From Coprinopsis marcescibilis (Eukaryota > Basidiomycota > Agaricomycetes > Agaricales > Psathyrellaceae), in NCBI GenBank assembly GCA_004369085.1, contig ML210528.1, positions 1-13,423 on the forward strand: a stretch of 13,423 bases of DNA, given 5' to 3'. How positions within the stretch are numbered: the first letter of the stretch is position 1; every line of letters begins with the position of its first letter. The position numbers and the translations under genes are program-made. This document shows, piece after piece, positions 6,680 through 13,423 of this stretch. The notes below the pieces were generated by a model. The model had not been told where the DNA came from. It ran no database searches and saw nothing but the letters and a program-made list of their open reading frames with translations.

Positions 6680-8629
6680 TCACCGCCTCAAAGAAGAATC
6701 GGCGTACGGAGGTGGCAATTCTCGTATTTGTGTCGTCCCTCCATCCCTGTGCTGAATGATGATCTCCTCCGACGGTGCTTGTATCGAAGGCATGGGCATG
6801 GGCGGGTATTCCGAGTCGGGCGACATCCTTGACGACATTGCGGCCTCTGCAGCCTTTGCCGCACCAGCCCTCCTCGTCGGTGTCGCAGGGAACGACGCAA
6901 AGCTAGGCCTCATCCTCAGCGGCCTCGAAGCAGTGGACGAGACATCACTCGCAGCATCATTGACATTGAAACTTGCCTCCGACTGCGCCACCACACTTCC
7001 ACCCCCTCCGCCTCCGCCAACGACATATCTGTAGATGATCGGCCCATTGTCCGAGGTTGACGACTGAATCATAGCACCAGAGCTGCTTCCGCCACCCTGC
7101 GCTCCTCCAATAGTGTACACAATCGTTTCTTCACCCCTCCTACTCGTCGAACCTACACCACCACCACCCTTGACATCGGCGCTGCCGGATGCAAAGGACC
7201 CATCGTTCTTCATGTTCATTTCCGCCTCGCCGGCCGTAACAAACGGCGTGATGCTCGAGACAGACCCAACTGCGTTGTTGCTCTTCTCCACATCAAACGC
7301 CCGTTTCTCCATATTCTGCCCAGCCTGCCTCCTCCGCCACCAGAAATAGCCCCCAATTCCTCCCAGAAGCAAAAGTATAAGAGGAACGGTAACACCCGCT
7401 ATGACAGACGACCGCTTCTTCTCCTCCTCTCTTAGTGATTGCGCTTCCCTCGCTCGCGCTTCCGCCGATAGAACCGTAGAGTTTCCAGGGCTACTGACCA
7501 GCCCCGTACAGTCCACATTCGTTGATCCTACATAGGATGCAATCAGCCACCCATCTCCCCTCACAACCCAAAAGATTACACACCTCGCGTGTTCACCAGC
7601 GGTGTCCCCGTAGCCCATCGCCCAAATCTACACAACAAAAGTTTATCAGTCCCCGAATCCGCTTCAGCCAATATAAAGCCACTAACACATCAGATACAGC
7701 GACTAAAAAAAATAAGAATATGTCAGTTCTCATCATCATCATCGTCACCAAGGCAAAAATAAGTCTAATCCGACTTACCGATCATCTCCCTGCCCGGATC
7801 CGCCCTGTTGATATATGTGAATGCATCCAAGCCCAGCGGGATAGTCGCGTTCGTGACCACAGGCGAGTTGACCGCAACAATGTTCAGCGTATACGGTGGT
7901 GTACCTCCCTTTACCGTCACGCCGAGCTGCTGACAGGATTCCAGATCGCCCGTCACATTTGCCTTGACGCTAAATTCGGGGTTTACGGTGGTGGGGACTA
8001 CGCATTGCAGTGACTGACCGGCTGTTAATGCGCAGCAGTCAGACCAGTAACATTGAAGACTGCTGGGGATTCAGACGTACCAACAACATCGAACATGCGA
8101 GGCGGGATGCCTCCGGAGCTCCCGGACGCATCCACCACATTCAGAATGAGTCTTGAGCCTTGATTGATACGACATGAGCGGACAATGACATATGAAAGAC
8201 GGAAGGATAGACCCACCAGGTGGATGCCGAACAGTGTAACTGAGTGTCGTATTATCTGTGCCAATGAACGATGTCTGAGGTGTCCCGCCAACCTCGTACG
8301 CCAGCATGTAAAACGGTGGGACTCCAAACGTATCGTTCAGCGTCACATCCCATGGCAAAACCCGAATACCCAACGGTCTGCATGTCGGGAGAAATGAGCC
8401 AAAGGTCTAGATAATGATCTACCATTTCAGCAACATCCAATGAACAGCGAAAATGAAAACCGACATCGTCCGTAAACTGCCACTGAAACTGCCGACTCGA
8501 AGGGCGATTGGTGGGATTGTTAGGGGCCTGCGCCAGTGCCGCCGGTAATGATAGCGCGGTCGTTAAGAACGTAACCGCCAATAGCCGTTGCACAATCGCA
8601 GTCGTCGAGGTGCAACGTTGTGGGAGCAT
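6680..8629 (-). CDS. Type I membrane protein, fungal hypothetical family, C-terminal PPPY
   Basis: Exons on the - strand: 8629-8465, 8406-8217, 8158-8081, 8021-7779, 7702-7687, 7627-7584 and 7527-6680, giving 527 residues. Introns are 56-59 bases except one of 76. Residues 1 to about 35 are a signal peptide (LLAVTFLTTALSLPAALAQA). The ectodomain, to about 285, has FQWQFTDD, LPTCRPLGIRVLPWDV, FGVPPFYMLAYEVGGTPQTS, SGGIPPRMFDVV, VKGGTPPYTLNIVAVNSP and GRWATGTPLVNTRGS, four Cys and several N-glycosylation sequons. One membrane helix lies at about 287-309, then WWRRR as a cytoplasmic stop. The cytoplasmic tail of about 215 residues is Gly/Ser/Ala-rich, has a seven-Gly run, and ends in LPPPYADSS. 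Similar proteins recur in mushroom genomes as unnamed ORFs; function is unknown. A surface sensor or cargo adaptor is my inference. An upstream in-frame TTG was ignored as start. Confidence 0.82.
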
Positions 8630-9440
8630 GTCCGGTTCCAAGGTTGAGATCCAGGAAGCAAAATTTCGAAGAAGTCAGGCCAAAGAACGAATAAAATCCA
8701 AGGGGATTGGAGAAGAGAAAAAAAGCTTGGTGCTAGAGGCTCAACCGTTCCTAAGCAGCGAGGCCACAGCTTTTGCCTTGGGCACCTAAGCAAGCTTATA
8801 AGCCTTAGTCCCTAAAAAAAACCCCACAGAGGACATACCAAGGGGCCAGACCAGCCGGATAGCAAATTTGAAGAAAGTAAAAGAGTGGAAGGGAGGAGAA
8901 AAGGAAAGTGAGAACAGCCCCGAGATGAGAGGGTGTCTACACATGTCTCTCAGACGTGGGTGTGACCGGCGAAAGTTGTTGAACAGGATACGTATATCAT
9001 TCACCGTTGCTAAGTATTGATGAAAAGGAACAGTCTCGGAGCCAGATGTCGTCTCCAACGAGTTATTCACTCTCAACTCGGAGCACAAGACGGCGAGGCA
9101 GTGATGTAAACGTCAGAACTGTGATGCATCATCACGAAAACCTGGGAAGAAACAAACGCCCAATGATCAGCAAAGCCATCTCGAGCTCTTTGCTCTTACC
9201 GCCTTTCTGATTGTCTGTTCAATGTAAAAATTTCTCGACAGTTTGTCAAAGGAAGATCGACGAGAGCATACATTGCACTGGTTGCGGACTGGAGAGAACA
9301 AATTTGAATGTGCGCGCGGGAAACTCTTAACTGAGTTTGTAACTCGCCTGTAACGCTCGAGTTCTGCAAGTCATGACGAAACAACGGTAAATTCAATATA
9401 TCAAAGCTAGTAGTACAACATTCCGCAGCGCAAGTGGGAT
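8630..9440. other. Intergenic region, promoter side of the membrane protein gene
   Basis: These 811 bases separate the 3' end of the HAM1-like gene from the 5' end of the membrane protein gene, both on the - strand. No convincing coding frame was found; the longest - strand ORF (8786-9088) has unlikely composition. A perfect small palindrome, GTGATG-CAT-CATCAC, lies at 9121-9135, close to TGATGTAAACGTCAG (9101-9115). Both are possible factor sites but too short to assign. Confidence 0.4.
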
Positions 9441-12057
9441 TTAGGTATCAAAAGCAGCGCTCTGCCAGCCGGGCCTTGCTTCCTCGAGCTGTGCCTTTCT
9501 CCTGACACTCTTCCTAAATGTCTCGACCTGTCCCCGGGCTGTTTCCATAACACCCTTTGCCGTATCTCCCGCCTGGCGTACAGCGCCCTTCGCAGTCTCA
9601 GCGACATCAACGTCCATGTTGCCGACAATCTCTTTCCCAACCCTCTCGAGCTTATCCACCAAGTGCTCCGAGCCCGTGCCAAGCGGACCCCTCTTGTGCC
9701 CACTCAGGATCTGAGGCTCAGCTCCCATCGCGAATTGGCTCTTCGTCACTTCTCCCTTCACCTCTCCGAGTTCCCCGCGCACGAGCGTCTTCTGTTCCAC
9801 GATCAGACCGGTTCCAGTCGCCTTCATGTCCACCTCTCGTCCGTCCCTTCCCTCTCTCTGCAATTTGCCCAGCTCGCTCCAAATCGCAGCGACCAAGCTT
9901 CCTCCTCCTCCCAAACCCGTATCCTCAAACACCTCCCTCCTCTTCCCGACATCATACGCAACACCATCCGCCCACTCAACCGCAAACCTCAACTGTTCCG
10001 AAAGCGTACGCGATAACGCGTCTCTAAGGCTGCTAACCAGCACAGGTTTGAACAGCGTCGAGATGACGGAATGATTGCATTCCTTGATATCAATGTCCAC
10101 CTCGTCCGAAATCGTCACCTCCGCCTTTTCGATGACATTGAAGTGCTTGAGCGCCTCGCGCGACTGTGCACCCCGCACCGTCGCCGGGATCAACCGCACC
10201 TTCAAGTCGATATCCACACCCTTCTTCGGAAGCGTCAACGCCATGAGACCCGTGAACTCGGACGGGGTGAGAGGGCCAGCGGTCTTGTCGCGGTACCAGA
10301 ACGACAGATCGTCGAGCTTGAGCTGCACTGCCTGCACGCGGATATGCGTGAGCGCGCCAATCGCGGTACGCGAGGGTGCAGAAGGCGAGTCCGAAGTCGT
10401 GATGTCCATGTCCGTGATGTTGCGAATGTAGACATGGGACGGCAAGAGGTTGAACGAAGAGATATCCAAGTTCTCCAACACAAACTCGACTTGATCGTCC
10501 TTGTATTCGGTTCTGATTCACAATACATCAGCATGGGCCAAACGAACGGAGCAAGAAAAACAACCAACCTTGGAATCGGAATATCCCTCATCTTGGTCAA
10601 AGCTTTGGGGATATAGACCTTGAAGAGGTCCTGCCAGAACCACGTAGCTTGCTCCATCGCGGCCTCCAGATTTGACCGAGCTTCGCTCTCCACAACCTTC
10701 ATCCCATCCCCAATATCCGCCACCAAATTCTTGTGCGCATTCCTCACACCGACAATCGCATCGTCACGATCAATGCCGTTCTCGATCTTGCTCCACTCGT
10801 CCTGGAGACTCTCAATATTACTCTTCCACTTCTCATCCTTCTCCGAAAACGTGCGCCAACGCACACGCAGTTCCTTGCGCTCACGCTTGGCCTCATCCGA
10901 GCGCGAAAAGTCTGGCTCGGCGAGAAGCTTGCGCGAATAAGAAAGGGAGTCGTTGAACCACGCCTTGAGCTCGGGGTCACGCATGATAGACGAAGTAGCA
11001 GTCCGGATCTGCTCGATGAAGGGCTCGAAAGAGGTATTCGCCAACCGCTCGAGGAATTTTCGGAAGAGGTCGACAGCCTTGGGGATATGTTGTTCCGGAG
11101 TTGAGTCCGCGAGGAATTTGGAAAGCGTGAGGTTGGGATCGGCAGCAGCATCAATAGTGGAGTCCAGACGCTTCTGCAAGATGTCAAACAGGGTATCAAG
11201 AGCGCTCTTGTAGTTATTATCGTTCTTTGCACGATCCGAGATCTGATAGACATAAAACGTCAGGGACTGAAGCACACACTGACTAATAAACGAGATGCTT
11301 ACCCTATCGAAGGCTTCCTGTAAACGCGAGCTGGTCTTCTCCGACTTGTCCTTGGCCGTCTCAGACACGGTCCGAGAAGCGTCGATGACCATGGACCCAG
11401 CATCCTTGACGGTGTCCATACCGTGTTGCCAAGCGACCTTTGTATCCTTCTCTTCTTCCAGCCTCTGTTTATTCCTCCCCAGCGTATCGCGTTCGCCACT
11501 CTGCACCTCATCCTCGACCTGTCGCAGAGTCTCCTTGGCGAGCCCCGCCTGGCCCTCCACGAGCTCGGCAGCATCAGCTAGGGAGAGTCGGATGAGAGAC
11601 AAAAAGTCATGGAAAACAGAGGTGCCTTCCGACGAAATGCTGTCCCACAACACGGATAGGAGGGTGCGCAGGGATGAACGAAGGGCTTCAATATCATCCT
11701 TGGCCTGCTCCTTGTTGGCCTGTGCCTCAGAGGTCACGGTCAGATCGCCTTCTGTGAGGTGCCACAATGCTTCTTGAACGATGTTATCGCCTAGCACAAA
11801 CCATTAGACTCCTCTTTCGACGACGAAAGAAAAAGGAACACACCGTTTTTTTGGTTGATCAAAACCCTATACGAATCCAACGTCTGCCTGATAGCTCCAG
11901 CAAGGACACGGCCTCGCGAGCTTAGTTCCGTATTCGACGAAGGTTCCACCTGGGTAATGCCAACCTCATTCAACCAATCAATGAAATGGTTGATTTGCTG
12001 GGTAGATGGGAGTTTGCCTGCATCGAGAGCAGCTGTGACAGATGAGAATTTATCCAT
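9441..12057 (-). CDS. HAM1-like protein (N- and C-terminal HAM1-like domains, former DUF4449)
   Basis: Exons on the - strand: 12057-11844, 11790-11303, 11242-10569 and 10512-9441, joined in frame to 815 residues; introns are 53-60 bases. The N-terminal half is mostly helical, starting MDKFSSVTAALDAGKLPSTQ with HFIDWLNEVG, then charged helices and a Trp-rich motif near ATWFWQDLFKVYIPKALTKM. From about residue 460 it turns beta-rich (VEFVLENLDISSFNLLPSHV, RVQAVQLKLDDLSFWYRDK, GVDIDLKVRLIP), which I take as the C-terminal HAM1-like domain, a family I recall as related to TULIP/BPI lipid-binding folds. The last 55 residues are an Ala/Lys/Glu amphipathic helix (AETAKGAVRQAGDTAKGVME). Members have been linked in fungi to mating and hyphal fusion; exact role unknown. 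ATG 12057 has good context (ACCATGG); the longer frame upstream starts only with GTG. Confidence 0.88.
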
Positions 12058-12104
12058 GGTTGAAGATAGATTGGAATGGCCTTTGGAGCTCACAAGGGGG
12101 CTGG

Positions 12105-12111
12105 TTTTATA
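12105..12111 (-). promoter_or_regulatory. TATA box of the HAM1-like gene
   Basis: TATAAAA on the - strand lies 48-54 bases upstream of the chosen start codon at 12057. This spacing leaves room for a short 5' leader of about 20 bases and supports that ATG over the GTG at 12093. Confidence 0.6.
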
Positions 12112-12337
12112 GTCTGCTCGAGAGGTAGTAGAACCACTGCAAGGTCATACATGACGCTATTGCATGACGTCCGTCGGTGGAGCCTAAGACATAATTAGGA
12201 AGAAGCAGTTGGAAGCAGCCCCTAACCGGCGCATCAGTTTTGATGGCGGCTAATCATGCACAGTTTCGAACCACGCACGGACCCCAATCTCGACTGCCGC
12301 GGGCTTTCAGTGACGAAAAGTAAATTCTCTGCTACTG

Positions 12338-12573
12338 CTAAGTACTGCTACCTACTACTACTACATTTGGACGTAGACTCGTAACCGTCCCTCCGGCCTC
12401 AACCGGGAATCCTGTAGTATCTGTGCCTTCTCTGTGAATAACGAGGACTACCTGACCAGGACAACCAGAAAAATAAGCTTTGAGAGCTGCCACTTGCTGC
12501 GCGGTGCTCGCCTCCGTTCGCTCTATACGCCATTTCTCCACGATTATGCTCGCCGGGCTACAACCACTTGGGA
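12338..12573 (-). other. Possible terminal exon on the - strand, unrecognised
   Basis: A frame closes at TAG 12340-12338 and stays open back to a possible acceptor (GATTAG) ending at 12574. It reads KWRIERTEASTAQQVAALKA, then GCPGQVVLVIHREG and VTSLRPNVVVVGSST, which looks protein-like. Further upstream on the same strand another open stretch (12720 down to about 12560) reads GHNAVSKSWWEVVDVVSGTG, but joining the two needs an intron I could not place. No family is recognised. Confidence 0.25.
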
Positions 12574-12616
12574 CTAATCACATCAAACTCTAGCAACGCC
12601 TCTAAATTCTGTTCAG

Positions 12617-13005
12617 TGGTACAGCCAGTGCCCGATACGACATCAACTACCTCCCACCACGACTTCGAAACCGCGTTGTGACCCCGGATAAAATCTCCAA
12701 GCTACTACAAGACTTTATCAAGCACAACGATTTTGGGCTACGGGCTCCTCTAGCGTTATTAAATACACACCACCACTGATGCCAGCGCACTCTTCTTTGG
12801 ATCGACACTTTGGTCCCGTCTTAGCTCTGCTCACTCGCTGCGGACATATGCGTATGTTTCCTAAAGGCTGCAGGAGAAACTAAAACTGTGGTAGCATTTA
12901 GCTTATCTCCGACTTGCGCGCCTACATTTGGTAAGTTTTCGAAACGACTCAACATATGAGCTCTGACATGAGTTCTTTGTCCCAGATTGTCTTAATACAC
13001 TGTAA
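12617..13005 (+). other. Possible spliced + strand transcript, unrecognised
   Basis: After a good acceptor (TTCTGTTCAG, ending 12616) a frame reads YDINYLPPRLRNRVVTPDKI, then KLLQDFIKHNDFGLRAP, to TGA at 12777-12779. Overlapping it, another frame from ATG 12779 crosses two consensus introns, 12852-12894 (GTATGT..GTAG) and 12931-12985 (GTAAGT..CCCAG), and ends at TAA 13003-13005 after 42 residues. The introns argue for a transcribed gene on this strand, but I could not join the two frames. It overlaps the antisense stretch at 12560-12720. Confidence 0.3.
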
Positions 13006-13177
13006 CTCTCTGTTATGAAGTAGAAGTTGCGATGTGGACGATGACCGTCGCCTCCGGATCTTACCACCCACGCAGATAACAAAGGGAATAGTTGGCCTTG
13101 GCTCGTTCCCGAGACCTTTAATACCCACTGGCGTCTACTACAAACACGAGGCCATTGTTTCGGCTTTCTCCAGACTC

Positions 13178-13185
13178 TATATAAA
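13178..13185 (+). promoter_or_regulatory. TATA box before the GHKL ATPase gene
   Basis: TATATAAA lies only about 25 bases before the first ATG (13210). A transcript starting roughly 30 bases after it would begin at about that ATG, so the second in-frame ATG at 13228 may be the true start. Confidence 0.5.
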
Positions 13186-13209
13186 GAGCTGTGGGTTGCT
13201 TCTGTGACA

Positions 13210-13423
13210 ATGCCTCATCATCCCATTATGGCCTTCAGAGAGACGGTCAGCGTTGTTGGATCTATACGATCCATCCTTGATAACTACCCTTACTGTGTTG
13301 GACTTTGGCGAGAGATTTTGCAGAACTCAGATGACGCAAAAGCTGTAAAACAGGTGCGTTCCCAGTACTCCATTATGCCATGATCTGTGTACTGATTTCG
13401 ACATAGATCCTGGTTCTTGACTG
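13210..13423 (+). CDS. GHKL (sacsin/HSP90-like) ATPase, N-terminus only, cut by window end
   Basis: Exon 1 is 13210-13353 (48 codons); an intron at 13354-13406 (GTGCGT..CATAG, 53 bases) precedes an exon that continues past 13423. The protein begins MPHHPIMAFRETVSVVGSIR, then SILDNYPYCVGLWREILQNS, DDAKAVKQ and ILVLD. The piece REILQNSDDAKA is the N-box of Bergerat-fold ATPases, where Glu activates water and Asn holds magnesium; the style ELxQNxDDA resembles sacsin and related large fungal proteins with a HATPase domain (DUF3684-like). Such proteins usually exceed 1000 residues, so nearly all of this one is outside. The start may be ATG 13210 or the in-frame ATG 13228 (MAFRETV). Folding or quality-control work is inferred from family only. 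Confidence 0.8.

Noticed and set aside
6756..7349. + strand ORFs with Pro-rich ends opposite the membrane protein tail
   Set aside because: The proline runs are the complement of Gly-rich codons in the real - strand exon.
8786..9088. - strand ORF of 100 aa in the intergenic region
   Set aside because: It has no recognisable motif, no conserved-looking block, and lies where the promoter of the membrane protein gene is expected.
9121..9135. Palindrome GTGATG-CAT-CATCAC as a regulatory element or terminator
   Set aside because: Six-base arms are too short to call in eukaryotic DNA; it is mentioned only as a possible factor site.
9557..10616. Long + strand ORFs opposite the HAM1-like gene
   Set aside because: They are antisense to its last exon, Ser/Pro/Arg-rich in the way antisense frames of acidic helical genes are, and have no family or splice support.

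Overview
The window reads as nuclear DNA of a basidiomycete fungus, most likely an Agaricomycete. Genes are broken by many 50-60 base introns with GT..AG ends, and the recognisable families are eukaryotic: 20S proteasome beta-7, a HAM1-like (former DUF4449) protein, a sacsin-like GHKL ATPase N-terminus and a secreted/membrane protein of a type I recall from mushroom genomes. No prokaryotic, organellar or RNA gene was seen.

Layout. Positions 1-3808 are a CpG-poor repeat block. It has an 11-base tandem array (216-325), then a decayed chromodomain-type Ty3/Gypsy retroelement entering in the middle of integrase (486-1214), a second broken ORF (1420-2013), a polypurine tract and a 3' LTR starting at 2065. 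That LTR is split by a complete but dead Tc1/mariner element (2473-3759) with 28-base inverted repeats and TA on both sides. CpG becomes common again at about 3890 and ordinary genes follow.

Genes. The proteasome beta-7 gene (4077-5140, +, six exons, 266 aa) starts only 268 bases after the probable LTR end. From 5141 to 6679 nothing is recognised; two mutually exclusive spliced ORFs overlap there on opposite strands. A type I membrane protein (6680-8629, -, seven exons including one of 16 bases, 527 aa) ends in a PPPY motif. A HAM1-like protein (9441-12057, -, four exons, 815 aa) follows. A GHKL/sacsin-like ATPase gene begins at 13210 (+) and runs off the window. Between the last two lies 1.15 kb with unresolved spliced ORFs.

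The genes do not form a pathway. The only functional layout visible is a repeat block that has decayed by C-to-T change next to a gene expected to be essential, the PRE4-like gene. Exon boundaries were worked out by eye from reading frame, splice consensus and recalled family similarity; no database search was run.
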